DNA of 64,000 bases from Flavobacteriales bacterium (GCA_025451235.1 JANWKT010000024.1:124001-188000), one strand, 5' to 3'; positions 30,883 to 41,408 are shown, numbered from the stretch's first letter. A program made the numbers and translations. The notes: generated from the letters alone by a model not told the origin.

Positions 30883-32367
30883 TTAATCCAGCAACCTATT
30901 CTTCCAGGAAGAAGGTTTAACTACCTCGGTGCCGGCGGTAACCAGCTCATTCTCCTTCTGCTGTAGGGCTACAGCGGCTACAATAGCGGCCATTTCGTCG
31001 GTGGCCTGATCAACCGGAGGTGTAAGGTATTCCGGTTTAAAATGTTCTTTCACAAAATGAGTGTTGAATTTTCCGCTCTTGAATTCATCATGTGCTAATA
31101 CAAACTGGCAAAAGTCAAGTGTGGTTTCTACACCAATGATCCTAAAATCATCAATCGCTTTTTGCATTTTAGCAATGGCAGCCTCTCGGTTTTCGGCATG
31201 CACTACCAGTTTAGCAATCATGGGATCATAATAAATAGGAATATTCATCCCCTCTTCAAAACCATCATCTACCCGAATGCCTTCCCCAGTGGGCTTTTTA
31301 TAGACCTGCAAAGTCCCAATATCGGGTAAGAAATTATTGGCAGGATCCTCTGCATACACCCTTACTTCAATGGCATGTCCGTTCATGGTAAGATCTTCCT
31401 GTTTAAATGAAAGGGCTTCACCCCTGGCTACTTTTATTTGTTCTCTTACCAGGTCAATCCCGGTGATCATTTCAGTAACCGGATGCTCCACCTGTAAACG
31501 GGTATTCATTTCAAGAAAATAATATTCCCCATCAGTATAGATAAATTCAACCGTTCCGGCACCGGTATAGTTGCATGACCTAGCCACATTGACCGCATGT
31601 TCTCCCATTTGCTTCCGTATCTCGGGTGTAAGTACGGCACTGGGGGCCTCTTCCATCACTTTTTGGTGCCTTCTCTGTATACTACACTCTCTTTCAAACA
31701 AATAAAGATAATTACCGTGAGTATCACATAATACCTGAATTTCGATATGTTTGGAGATTTTAAGGTATCTTTCCAGGAAAACAGACCCATCTCCAAAGGC
31801 TGATTCGGCTTCACTCACTGCCCTTTTCAGGTTCTCCTCAAACTCTTCAGGTTTTTCTACGATTCTCATACCTTTTCCACCACCTCCAGCCGATGCTTTT
31901 ATTAAAATGGGGAATCCTATTTCCTTGCCCACTTTTAAGGCCTGGCTAACGTCTGCAATGGCACCTTCGGAACCAGGCACCAAGGGGATCTTGTATTTCT
32001 TAACGGCCGCTTTTGAAGATAGCTTATCTCCCATGATCTCCATGGCTTCCGGACTAGGACCAATAAAAGTAATACCGGCTTTGGTAACAGCTCTGGCAAA
32101 ATCAGCATTCTCACTTAGGAATCCATATCCGGGATGAATACCATCCACCCCCAATTCCTTGCATATCGCAATGATCTTGTCTCCCTTTAAATACGATTGG
32201 TTGCTGGGTGCAGGACCTATACAAACGGCCTCATCGGCATATTTTACATGTGGACTAAAGCGATCAGCTTCACTATAAATAGCAACGGTTTGAATGCCCA
32301 TCTCTCTGCAGCTTCTCATCACCCTTAAAGCGATCTCACCCCTGTTCGCAACCAGTATTTTTTTCAT
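30883..32367 (-). CDS. accC: Biotin carboxylase subunit of acetyl-CoA (or related acyl-CoA) carboxylase
   Basis: KKILVANRGEIALRVMRSCREMGI, GYGFLSENADFA, KASAGGGGKGMRIV, FLEMNTRLQVEHPVTEMITGIDLVREQ. Confidence 0.94.
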   Translation of the reverse strand: MKKILVANRGEIALRVMRSCREMGIQTVAIYSEADRFSPHVKYADEAVCIGPAPSNQSYLKGDKIIAICKELGVDGIHPGYGFLSENADFARAVTKAGITFIGPSPEAMEIMGDKLSSKAAVKKYKIPLVPGSEGAIADVSQALKVGKEIGFPILIKASAGGGGKGMRIVEKPEEFEENLKRAVSEAESAFGDGSVFLERYLKISKHIEIQVLCDTHGNYLYLFERECSIQRRHQKVMEEAPSAVLTPEIRKQMGEHAVNVARSCNYTGAGTVEFIYTDGEYYFLEMNTRLQVEHPVTEMITGIDLVREQIKVARGEALSFKQEDLTMNGHAIEVRVYAEDPANNFLPDIGTLQVYKKPTGEGIRVDDGFEEGMNIPIYYDPMIAKLVVHAENREAAIAKMQKAIDDFRIIGVETTLDFCQFVLAHDEFKSGKFNTHFVKEHFKPEYLTPPVDQATDEMAAIVAAVALQQKENELVTAGTEVVKPSSWKNRLLD

Positions 32368-32429
32368 GCTGAATTCTCTTACTGCAAATGTAAAAGGAAT
32401 AATAAAGAGAAGAAGTTTTTTTTAAATGA

Positions 32430-32486
32430 CCTTTCGACAAGCACAGGACCAGCCCCTGTGAATGTCATCCTGGGCTTGTGGAAAGG
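32430..32486. repeat. Intergenic imperfect inverted repeat (19-bp arms, 19-bp loop)
   Basis: cctttcgacaagcacagga (32430-32448) pairs with tcctgggcttgtggaaagg (32468-32486) with two mismatches. Confidence 0.75.
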
Positions 32487-32659
32487 CCCTCCCTACCTGG
32501 CCGGTTTCCGGATTGCTTCCCGCTGATAGCTATAGGAAGGGAAGCTTTATCTTTGCTTAAAGTGTAGAATAAATTACAGGAAAACAGTGAAACGCCCTTC
32601 CATTGAATAATAGGACGAAGGTCATTTTTTTTAATTGAACATGCATATATTTTTAATCC

Positions 32660-33751
32660 ATGAAAAAATCAAGCATTCAGACGGAAGTAGATACTTCGTA
32701 TCTATATGAAGTACTCTCCAAAAAGGAAAAGGATCCGATCATTGCGAATATTTTCAGCCAAATGAGCGAAATAGAAAAAGGGCATGCTCGGGCATTTATG
32801 AAAAAAGAAGGAGTGGATTCATCCCAATATCCAAAACCATCGGTAAGGGCAAAAATGCTCCATGGTTTTGGGAAAATATTTGGTTATAACTTGATATTGG
32901 GTGTTGTTTTAGATACCGAAAAAAGTCTTTCTAACTCCATCATACAAATAAAAAGAAAAAGAAACCAATCTTCCTCCATCTCAGATACATCACATGTAAC
33001 CATTTTACGAAATATCTTAAACACCAATAAGGTGGGCGGAGCTGATGTAGCTCGGTTTGAGAAAAGACATCGCTCTGTTGGTGGAAATGCTTTAAGGGCA
33101 GCCGTTTTGGGTGGAAATGATGGATTGGTCTCCAATTTTAGCCTAGTAATGGGAATAGCGGGTGTCATGAGTGGTCAAAAAGAAGTGTTGTTAACCGGAT
33201 TGGCAGGTTTATTGGCCGGAGCATTATCCATGGCTTTAGGCGAATGGATTTCCGTTAAAAGTTCGCAGGAACTAAGTGAAAACCAAATTCAATTAGAAAA
33301 AGAAGAATTTGAAACTTCTCCTGAAGGGGAAGAAAAGGAACTGGTGCTTATATATATTGCCAAAGGAATTCCTGAAGAGCAGGCAAAAAAAATGGCAACT
33401 GAACTCATGAAGAATAAAGACCAGGCACAACAAATACTTATCAAAGAGGAGTTAGGGATCAATCCTGAAGAACTCAAAGGTTCAGCAATGGTGGCTGCTC
33501 TTAGTTCTTTTTTACTTTTTGCTATTGGGGCTATTATTCCAGTAATTCCATTCTTTTTTTGGGGAGGATATAAGGCGATCATAGCCAGTTCAATTTTAAG
33601 TGCCTTGGGGCTATTTATGATTGGAGCTTTTATCACTATGTTTACAGGCAAAAATATTTTGTTTTCAGGAGGTAGACAAGCCCTATTTGGATTGATCGCT
33701 GCAGCTATTACATTTGGTATTGGAAAACTTATTGGAGTAAGTATTGTATGA
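32660..33751 (+). CDS. VIT1/CCC1-family transporter with N-terminal ferritin/rubrerythrin-like domain
   Basis: N-terminus with KDPIIANIFSQMSEIEKGHARAFMK; C-terminus NALRAAVLGGNDGLVSNFSLVMGIAG...GALSMALGEWISVKSSQEL. Confidence 0.88.
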   Translation: MKKSSIQTEVDTSYLYEVLSKKEKDPIIANIFSQMSEIEKGHARAFMKKEGVDSSQYPKPSVRAKMLHGFGKIFGYNLILGVVLDTEKSLSNSIIQIKRKRNQSSSISDTSHVTILRNILNTNKVGGADVARFEKRHRSVGGNALRAAVLGGNDGLVSNFSLVMGIAGVMSGQKEVLLTGLAGLLAGALSMALGEWISVKSSQELSENQIQLEKEEFETSPEGEEKELVLIYIAKGIPEEQAKKMATELMKNKDQAQQILIKEELGINPEELKGSAMVAALSSFLLFAIGAIIPVIPFFFWGGYKAIIASSILSALGLFMIGAFITMFTGKNILFSGGRQALFGLIAAAITFGIGKLIGVSIV

Positions 33752-33797
33752 TAACTAAGTAATCGCAGTTTTTTTATAAATAAATTTATATAATAAG

Positions 33798-34466
33798 ATG
33801 GGCAAACACATCGTAAAAGTTTTAGAAGCCAACTTTATTACGCACGATGTAAAGAGGTTTGTATTGGAAAAGCCACCTGGCTATACTTTTATCCCGGGCC
33901 AGGGTACCGATATCAGTATTAACCTGCCGGAATGGAAAGATAAGCCCAGGCCTTTTACTTTCACCGGCTTGAATAAATGGGATTACCTGGAGTTTATGAT
34001 CAAGATTTATCCTGAATATCATGGTGTAACTGATATGTTGGGAAAAACCAATGTAGAAGCTGAATTAATTATCGGGGATGTATTTGGGGCTATTCAATAT
34101 CAGGGGCCTGGAATATTTATTGCCGGTGGTGCCGGTATTACTCCTTTCATGGCCATATTCAGAGAACTTTATGATAAAAAAAAACTTCGTGGAAACCGCT
34201 TGATCAATTCCAACAAAACCATTGATGATGTAATCATGGGTACAGAAATACAAAAAATGTTGAAAACGGATTTTATCAATATTTTTACCCGCGAACAGGT
34301 TATTGGATTCGTAAGCCGAAGAATTGATCGGAAATTTCTCATTGAAAATGTTGTTGATTTTGGACAGAACTTCTATTTATGCGGACCTGCATCTTTTGTG
34401 TCGGATATTAGCAAACTTCTACTTGATCTGGGTGTAAATGTAAAAGCATTGGTGATCGAAAAATAG
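33798..34466 (+). CDS. FAD-binding (ferredoxin reductase-like) oxidoreductase
   Basis: RFVLEKPPGYTFIPGQGTDISINLPEWKDKPRPFTFTGL; GIFIAGGAGITPFMAIFREL; NFYLCGPASFV. Confidence 0.87.
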   Translation: MGKHIVKVLEANFITHDVKRFVLEKPPGYTFIPGQGTDISINLPEWKDKPRPFTFTGLNKWDYLEFMIKIYPEYHGVTDMLGKTNVEAELIIGDVFGAIQYQGPGIFIAGGAGITPFMAIFRELYDKKKLRGNRLINSNKTIDDVIMGTEIQKMLKTDFINIFTREQVIGFVSRRIDRKFLIENVVDFGQNFYLCGPASFVSDISKLLLDLGVNVKALVIEK

Positions 34467-34685
34467 TTCAACATTGTCAAAAATACTGAACCAGTGATGC
34501 TTTTTCACTTTAAAAGCATTGCCTTACCTCAAGGATGATCAAAGGTTCACATGCGATCTTGAAAAACCAGTATATTAATAACCAGGGGGTGAATAACATC
34601 TTATTAACATGGTGGATTAAAATAGACAGGAAATAATCCAGTTGAAGTTCTAAAGACTTTTATTTATTCATAAAAACCCACCATC

Positions 34686-36122
34686 ATGAAAACGAAATCT
34701 ATTCTTCTTGGCTTTTTGTTAATCTGCTCTTCTTCTTTTCAATTGTTTTCCCAGGCCGGTTATTCCTCAGGTTCGGTAAGCATGAACAGATCAAAAGGGG
34801 GGACTTCCCACAACTCAAATTACAACCGTAACACTTCGATCAAACTTCCCCAAAAAGTCGATCTGGGCTTTTCTTCAGACCAGGTGATCATTGAAGAATA
34901 TCTTAACTATCACCGACATTTGATCGCTTTGCCAGATAATGGCGCAGATATTTCAATGGAACTGAAATGGGCCAATAACTGTTTGAATGCCGATGGCACT
35001 GGCATTCTTCAAGTGGGTCTGGCTACAAAACGAATCGTAGACAATTCCAACATCCCTCCCATGAATATATGCCTAGTGATCGACCGTAGTGGGTCCATGT
35101 CAGGAGACGGGCGGCTTGATAAAGTAAAGACAGCCTTGTATAAATTCATTGAAGGGCTTAGAAAAACCGACAAGATCTCCGTAGTTATTTATGATGATGT
35201 TGCCAGCGTGGCTCTTGCCCCAGTTCAGGCAGGCGATCTATCAGCCTTAAAAACAACGATTGCAGGGCTAACCCCAGGTGGCAGTACCAACCTACACGGA
35301 GGAATGGTCCTTGGATATGAGCAGGTGTTGAAAAACTACCATGCAAACGGAACAAACCGGGTGATCTTATTGACAGATGGTTTAGCGAATGCCGGTGTGG
35401 TCCACTCGGATTCTATCATTGCTCATTCTTCATTTTATAACAAAAAGGGTATTGACATTTCTACCATCGGAGTGGGCTCGAACGTTAACTTTGACCTATT
35501 GCATGCAATAGCCAAAAATGGTAAAGGGTTGAACCATTTTGTCGGTGATGACCAGGAGGATATTCAAAAAGTTTTTGTAGATGAATTAGAGAGCCTTCTA
35601 TCTCCTATTGCAAAAGATGTATCATTAGAGATCAACTTTCCCAAAGGAATTGAAGTGGGAAGTATCATGGGATATCAACCAACTATTTCGGGTAACAAGA
35701 TCACCTTCCATTTGGACAATATGAACAGTGGACTTACACAGGTTGTGTTGATCAAATTTAAATATACCCGGGAAGGTAATACTCAAACAGCATTGCCATT
35801 CCAGGCATCCCTCAATTATTATTCTTATTCCTATAAAAAAACCAATGTTATGGATGAAGCCATTGATCTCCAAACGCAGAAAGTAAAAAAGGACCAGGAA
35901 TATTTTACCGATAAGGAAGTGAAGAAAAATTATTGGATAGGCTATATGGCGGAGCAATTAAAGGAAGTGGCCAGGCTGGTTGAAAACGATAAAGAAAAGG
36001 ATGCATTGAGTTTGGTGAACCTTACTATTAAACAAACGGATCAGGAATTTCCATTGTTAACAGATGCGGATATCCTTCGTGTAAGGTCTATCCTGAAAGA
36101 CAATGCCGATAAATTGAACTAG
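34686..36122 (+). CDS. Secreted von Willebrand factor type A domain protein
   Basis: NICLVIDRSGSMSGDGRLDKVKTALYKFIEGL...GGSTNLHGGMVLGYEQV...RVILLTDGLANAGV (MIDAS DxSxS). Confidence 0.92.
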   Translation: MKTKSILLGFLLICSSSFQLFSQAGYSSGSVSMNRSKGGTSHNSNYNRNTSIKLPQKVDLGFSSDQVIIEEYLNYHRHLIALPDNGADISMELKWANNCLNADGTGILQVGLATKRIVDNSNIPPMNICLVIDRSGSMSGDGRLDKVKTALYKFIEGLRKTDKISVVIYDDVASVALAPVQAGDLSALKTTIAGLTPGGSTNLHGGMVLGYEQVLKNYHANGTNRVILLTDGLANAGVVHSDSIIAHSSFYNKKGIDISTIGVGSNVNFDLLHAIAKNGKGLNHFVGDDQEDIQKVFVDELESLLSPIAKDVSLEINFPKGIEVGSIMGYQPTISGNKITFHLDNMNSGLTQVVLIKFKYTREGNTQTALPFQASLNYYSYSYKKTNVMDEAIDLQTQKVKKDQEYFTDKEVKKNYWIGYMAEQLKEVARLVENDKEKDALSLVNLTIKQTDQEFPLLTDADILRVRSILKDNADKLN

Positions 36123-36264
36123 GTCTGTTATATAAAGGAGAACCTGCGACCCAGCTGGGGTCGATAAATTCTATTTATATGTTATTCCTATCAACGTATG
36201 ACATTAGAATCAGAAAATCGCACTGATATTAGTTAGCATAGGTTACTAAAAATAAAAAAGGTAG

Positions 36265-37476
36265 TTATACCAGTGATGCTTGTTTTACTTTGGCATATGC
36301 TAACAAACCTACTTTCAAACATTCCATGGCTTTGCGCAAAGATTCTTCATTCAGCACATAAGCAATGCGTACTTCGTTTTTACCCAATCCTTTGGTAGCG
36401 TAAAAACCTGAAGCGGGGGCCATCATCACGGTTTGATTCTCATATTCAAAATCGCTTAACATCCATTGGCAAAACTCATCCGCATCTTGCACCGGCAGTT
36501 GAACAACTGTATAAAAAGCCCCACCGGGAGTTGGGCATACAACGCCAGGGATCTTTGATAAAAGTTCTACGGTTATATCTCTGCGTTTTTTATATTCGGT
36601 GATTACTTCATCAAAATAGGATTGAGGTGTTTCCAATGCCGCCTCTCCTGCTATTTGCCCAAAGCTGGGAGGACTTAACCGGGCCTGTGCAAATTTAAGC
36701 ATGGTATTGTATAATTCCTTGTTACGTGTAACCACCGCTCCTACCCTGGCACCACACATACTGTATCTTTTTGAAATGGAATCCACCATTACAAGGTGTT
36801 CATCAATTCCTTCCAACAATAGGGTTGAATAATGTACACGGCCGTCATATACAAACTCCCGGTACACTTCATCGGCAAAGAAATAGAGGTCATGTTTGAT
36901 CACCATGTCACGTAATAATTCCAATTCCTGTTGGGTATATAAATATCCTGTTGGGTTCGATGGATTACAGATCAAGATAGCCTTGGTTTTAGAGGTGATC
37001 TTTTTCTCAAATTCATTAATTGGAGGTAAAGCAAATCCATTTTTAATGCTGGCGGTAATGGGTACGATCTTAGCTCCAGAGGTAAGCGCAAATGAGTTAT
37101 AATTTGCATAAAAAGGTTCAGGTACGATGATCTCATCTCCTTCATCCAGGCAACTCATGATAGAAAATAACAGGGCTTCAGAGCCTCCCGTGGTGATCAT
37201 TACTTCCTCTGGTTTTACCGGTAAACCCAACTTTTGATAATAAGCTGCCAGCTTTTTACGGTAGCTTTCGTTACCGGCTGAGTGGCTGTATTCAATTACT
37301 TTGGTCTGGATATTCTTTACAGCATCTAAAGCACCTTGGGGGGTAGCAATGTCAGGCTGGCCTATGTTGAGGTGATATACAATCCTCCCTTTCTTTTTAG
37401 CTGCTTCTGAATAAGGGACCAGTTTTCTGATGGGAGAGGCAGGCATAGCCAGGCCTTTTTTAGATATACTTGGCAT
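36265..37476 (-). CDS. Pyridoxal-phosphate class I/II aminotransferase (aspartate aminotransferase-like)
   Basis: YHLNIGQPDIATP, TTGGSEALLFS, ILICNPSNPTGYLYTQQE, FFADEVYREFVYDG, SISKRYSMCGARVGAVV. Confidence 0.92.
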   Translation of the reverse strand: MPSISKKGLAMPASPIRKLVPYSEAAKKKGRIVYHLNIGQPDIATPQGALDAVKNIQTKVIEYSHSAGNESYRKKLAAYYQKLGLPVKPEEVMITTGGSEALLFSIMSCLDEGDEIIVPEPFYANYNSFALTSGAKIVPITASIKNGFALPPINEFEKKITSKTKAILICNPSNPTGYLYTQQELELLRDMVIKHDLYFFADEVYREFVYDGRVHYSTLLLEGIDEHLVMVDSISKRYSMCGARVGAVVTRNKELYNTMLKFAQARLSPPSFGQIAGEAALETPQSYFDEVITEYKKRRDITVELLSKIPGVVCPTPGGAFYTVVQLPVQDADEFCQWMLSDFEYENQTVMMAPASGFYATKGLGKNEVRIAYVLNEESLRKAMECLKVGLLAYAKVKQASLV

Positions 37477-37632
37477 GAATCGTTAGCTCTTAAATGGTTT
37501 GAGTTATTAGGAATGCTCAAAGTTATATAATCAGGACAGAATACCGAAGTTTTTTCAAGGTAAATGACCATTTGAGTTCTGACAGCTTAGTGAAGAACAG
37601 CGCAGAATTTCAACGCTTTTGGCTATTCAAAT

Positions 37633-37662
37633 AAAAAAACCCTTCTCATTACTGAGAAGGGT
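37633..37662 (-). terminator. Rho-independent terminator downstream of the DUF1573 genes
   Basis: Minus strand reads acccttctcagtaatgagaagggt-ttttttat. Confidence 0.85.
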
Positions 37663-37696
37663 CCAAATTAACAATTATGAATTATCTTATTACTTC

Positions 37697-38164
37697 TTAC
37701 TCGACCGGAGCTCCATTATTGGTTTTCACCGGAGTTCCATCAGTAGTAGGAGCAGCTTTTACTGTACCTTTTATAGCCACGGTATGGTTTTTATAAACCG
37801 GATTACCATTGGCATCTTTTGATTCTACCTCATTGGTAGTGATAGTAACTGTTTTACTGATAGGCCCTGAACGCTTGGTATCATATTTAATTTTAATGAT
37901 CCCTGTTCCACCTGGACGAATGGGCTCTTTAGGCCATTCAGGTACGGTACAACCGCAAGATCCTTTTGCATTGGTAATTAACAAAGGCTCGGTTCCGTTA
38001 TTTTTAAACACAAAATCACGGGTTCCATCACCACTATAACTTACTTCACCATAATCAACCGTTAGATTGTCGGCCCCGAAAACAGGTCCCTGGCCTTGGG
38101 CAGTAGCACCATTCATTAGCATGAAGAACGCTGCTACACTACATCCAAAAATTAATTTTTTCAT
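37697..38164 (-). CDS. DUF1573 domain secreted protein (copy 2 in transcription order)
   Basis: DYGEVSYSGDGTRDFVFKNNGTEPLLITNAKGSCGCTVPEWPKEPIRPGGTGIIKIKYDTKRSGPISKTVTITTNE. Confidence 0.88.
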   Translation of the reverse strand: MKKLIFGCSVAAFFMLMNGATAQGQGPVFGADNLTVDYGEVSYSGDGTRDFVFKNNGTEPLLITNAKGSCGCTVPEWPKEPIRPGGTGIIKIKYDTKRSGPISKTVTITTNEVESKDANGNPVYKNHTVAIKGTVKAAPTTDGTPVKTNNGAPVE

Positions 38165-38240
38165 ATCCTATCAATTATTATTGTTTCAAATTTACATCAA
38201 TTCAGGCGAAAAATGAACGCTTAACCAATCTTTAACAGGC

Positions 38241-38678
38241 TTATTGACCTGTTCCGGCTTTAACGTTTCCTTTTACCTGGATGGTATGGTTTTTATAGAT
38301 CGGGTTTCCGTTAGCATCTTTAGTTTCCTCCTCATTGGTGGTAATGGTAACTGTTTTGCTAATGGCTCCAATACGGGTAATATCGTATTTGATCTTGATC
38401 TCACCGGAAGCACCTGGCTTGATCGGCTCTTTTGGCCACTCAGGAATCGTACATCCACATGATCCTACCGCATTAGTGATCATCAAAGGAGCTGAGCCGG
38501 TATTCTTGAATTTCAATACCCTGAATCCAGCATCTTTTGTATTGTCAACTTCACCAAAATCTACAGTTGTAGCATCTGATGAGAACTCAGGTCCCATTGT
38601 TTTCTGAGCATCCGCAGCTATAGTAGTTCCTACTACCAGGAAACATACGGCAAGAATTTTTGTAAACGTTTTTTTCAT
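38241..38678 (-). CDS. DUF1573 domain secreted protein (copy 1 in transcription order)
   Basis: DFGEVDNTKDAGFRVLKFKNTGSAPLMITNAVGSCGCTIPEWPKEPIKPGASGEIKIKYDITRIGAISKTVTITTNE. Confidence 0.88.
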   Translation of the reverse strand: MKKTFTKILAVCFLVVGTTIAADAQKTMGPEFSSDATTVDFGEVDNTKDAGFRVLKFKNTGSAPLMITNAVGSCGCTIPEWPKEPIKPGASGEIKIKYDITRIGAISKTVTITTNEEETKDANGNPIYKNHTIQVKGNVKAGTGQ

Positions 38679-38914
38679 GGATTTTTTAATTTTCGATTGT
38701 AAATGTAAAATGTTTTAAAATATTTTTTAGCAATAATTTTATACTTAACCATAGATTAACAAAGAACATGCCTGGTTGCCAGGCCTGGTTATATTTAGGA
38801 GAATTTTAACAGGGTCCTCATTCTTTTCGAATGCAATCTATGCAAAAAACCTGATAATAAAAAACAAGTACTACATTTGAAAAATGAATATCTGCAAGGC
38901 ATCTGTGCATAATC

Positions 38915-40327
38915 ATGAATAGATCCACCTTATATACAGCATTGATCCTTCCTATCCTCCTCCTGGTGGTCATCCGCTTCTTGGCCGGATTTGATGGATT
39001 ATATGGACAAGACCCCTATGAATATTTAAGGTATTCTCAAGCATTAAAAGAGTTTATCCTTACCGGCACCTCCCCAGGTGATTATTTTTGGCCGGTCTGG
39101 TATCCCCTCGCCGGGGCCCTCCTTTCCCTGTTTATTCCCGATACCGGCTTTTGTCTTCAGCTTATTTCCGCATTTTCTCTTTCTATTGTATTCATATATA
39201 GCATCAAACTCATCGGTATCCTTTTCCCGGGTAAAGAAAAAAATGCTCCGCTTTATATAGGTATATTAATGATCCTATCACCTTTTATGTTACGTTTTGG
39301 GTTCTCCATCATGGCCGATCTTTTGACCCTGGCCACCCTTCTGATGGGAACCTATTATATGGTAAGCTTCATTCGTGGACGCTCTGTTTTTGCACTGTGC
39401 ATGGGAGCTTTATTGTATTCCATTTCTTTTATGAGCAGGTATGCTGTGGCCCTTCTCCTACTTCCTATGATCATATATGTGGCATACTCTTTTTTCTTAC
39501 ACAGGTCTAAATGGTATTTTATTCCTTTCGCTCTCCTGGCGGGTATTTTACCCATCATTCCTCATTTGCTCATTCGTGGTGAAAGTTCAGTTCATTTTGT
39601 TTTGCATGATTGGATAACGAACTGGTCACCCCTTCACTTTTTCAGGAATAAATTTATTACTAGAGATGGCTTTCAAGCCTTTGTTTTTCCAAATATCATC
39701 TATTCGCTTGGGGGGGTATTTCATCCCCGTTATTTTGCTGCAGGTATCCTCTTCCTCATTCTTGGGTTTAAAAAATTCCAATGGCCGGTTGAGCTAAGGA
39801 TCCTATTGACCGGACTTATTCTATACTTGGTTTTCCTGGCAGGCATTCCTTACCAGAATAACAGGTTCCTGCTTCTGGCCTTGCCTTTCCTCCTCATCAT
39901 TTTCTTTCCGCCTGCCATGCATTCCATCCAGTTATTGGGTAAGAAAATCGAAATGGTGGGTTGGTTCATCGCCGGTATGATCCAAACCGTTTTATTCATC
40001 TTTAGCTTTAAAGTTGTTTGGGAAAGGTCAAGGTTCGAAAAAAATGTTTTTGAATATTGCATGACACTTGAGAATAAAACTATCTATACCATGGATATCG
40101 ACGTGAGCCTAAAAGGCAGAAATTATCCTTATCCGATTCATAATACATGGACAGAATATTATGAGGAAGTAGATCCAAATTCGGTGATCATATTTAATAC
40201 AAAAGTTTTTCCCCAACAATGGGCGGGGATGAATCCCATGAAAAACTGGGAGCATATGAATGAGACATATGAGCTAATTGAAATTAAAGATTTTAAAAAT
40301 GGGTGGAAAGTATACAGCATCGAATAA
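38915..40327 (+). CDS. Multi-pass membrane protein, GT39/GT-C-like glycosyltransferase
   Basis: GLYGQDPYEYLRYSQALKEF near the N-terminus followed by about 10 TM segments. Confidence 0.65.
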   Translation: MNRSTLYTALILPILLLVVIRFLAGFDGLYGQDPYEYLRYSQALKEFILTGTSPGDYFWPVWYPLAGALLSLFIPDTGFCLQLISAFSLSIVFIYSIKLIGILFPGKEKNAPLYIGILMILSPFMLRFGFSIMADLLTLATLLMGTYYMVSFIRGRSVFALCMGALLYSISFMSRYAVALLLLPMIIYVAYSFFLHRSKWYFIPFALLAGILPIIPHLLIRGESSVHFVLHDWITNWSPLHFFRNKFITRDGFQAFVFPNIIYSLGGVFHPRYFAAGILFLILGFKKFQWPVELRILLTGLILYLVFLAGIPYQNNRFLLLALPFLLIIFFPPAMHSIQLLGKKIEMVGWFIAGMIQTVLFIFSFKVVWERSRFEKNVFEYCMTLENKTIYTMDIDVSLKGRNYPYPIHNTWTEYYEEVDPNSVIIFNTKVFPQQWAGMNPMKNWEHMNETYELIEIKDFKNGWKVYSIE

Positions 40328-41354
40328 ACATATTGTATGGGTCGTTCCAGGATTCTCAGCCAATGCGGAAGATGATGCTTGCATTCCCCCTTTAATTGAG
40401 TTACTGGAATATATTCAAACCCATACCGGCTGCGAAGTTTCGGTAGTTGCTTTGCAATATCCTTTTTCAAAAGATAAATACCAGCTCTTTGGCGCAGATA
40501 TTTATCCCTTGAACGGAAAAAATAAATGGTTCAATAAAATATCTCTCTGGAAAAAAGCTTCCCAAATATTGAAGGATATCCATACCAACAAGCCCATTGA
40601 TGTTTTACATTCCTTTTGGTTGGGTGATACCACTTTAATTGCAGAAGCTTTCGCTAAACAACATAAGCTTCCTCATTTTTGTACCCTGATGGGCCAGGAT
40701 GTGCTCTCCTCCAACCGACATATCCATAGCAAAAGACTGGTTAACATTCCATGTATTGCCCTTTCACAATTCCATGCGGCTATATTCGAAAAAAATGCCA
40801 AAAGGAAAGTAAAAGACATCATCCCATTTGGATTAAAGGAGAGAACAGCCATAACTGTTGGCAAACCATACGATCTCATCGGCATAGGTTCATTGATCGA
40901 TGTTAAGAATTATGAACTATGGATTGAGGTCATCCGCCTGGTTAAACTAAAAAAGCCAGATATAAAAACCATCTTAGTTGGTGATGGAGATCAACGACAA
41001 AAACTTGAATCATTGATCCAAAAAAACCAGCTTCAAAACAATATCACGTTAGCAGGAAATAAAAAAAGAGAGGAGGTTTTTCAGCTGATCGATCAATCAA
41101 AGTTGTTTTTGCATACTTCGAAACATGAAGGTCAGGGGTACATTTTTTTTGAAGCCATGCGAAGTGGGTTGCCTATCCTATCCACTCCGGTAGGCTATGC
41201 CATTGAAGATGAAAACATCTTTAAGGCCATCGAACCGCAGCTCTTTGCAGATGAGATCCTTCACTTGTTAGATCAATCCCCTGTTCCGAAAAAGTACAAG
41301 GTCCCTACCCCTCAAAGTTCGTTTGAAAGGTATTGGAAGTATTATAAGGGATAG
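40278..41354 (+). CDS. Glycosyltransferase family 4-like
   Basis: VVPGFSANAEDDACIPPLIELLEYI; GIGSLIDVKNYELWIEVIRLV; ILVGDGDQRQKLESLIQ; LFLHTSKHEGQGYIFFEAMRSGLPILSTPVG. Likely start may be the internal ATG at 40299. Confidence 0.88.
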   Translation: MKLKILKMGGKYTASNKHIVWVVPGFSANAEDDACIPPLIELLEYIQTHTGCEVSVVALQYPFSKDKYQLFGADIYPLNGKNKWFNKISLWKKASQILKDIHTNKPIDVLHSFWLGDTTLIAEAFAKQHKLPHFCTLMGQDVLSSNRHIHSKRLVNIPCIALSQFHAAIFEKNAKRKVKDIIPFGLKERTAITVGKPYDLIGIGSLIDVKNYELWIEVIRLVKLKKPDIKTILVGDGDQRQKLESLIQKNQLQNNITLAGNKKREEVFQLIDQSKLFLHTSKHEGQGYIFFEAMRSGLPILSTPVGYAIEDENIFKAIEPQLFADEILHLLDQSPVPKKYKVPTPQSSFERYWKYYKG

Positions 41355-41408
41355 TTTGCTTGGTTATATCGCCCTTCCAAGGCTTGCTATCAGCGTCTTG
41401 GTTTCATT

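Noticed and set aside
30637-30966. 109-aa plus-strand ORF between desaturase and accC
   Set aside because: Overlaps both flanking genes in antisense and shows no recognisable domain.
38770-38784. Perfect short hairpin gcctgg-ttg-ccaggc
   Set aside because: Very short, no poly-T, no neighbouring copies; could be chance.
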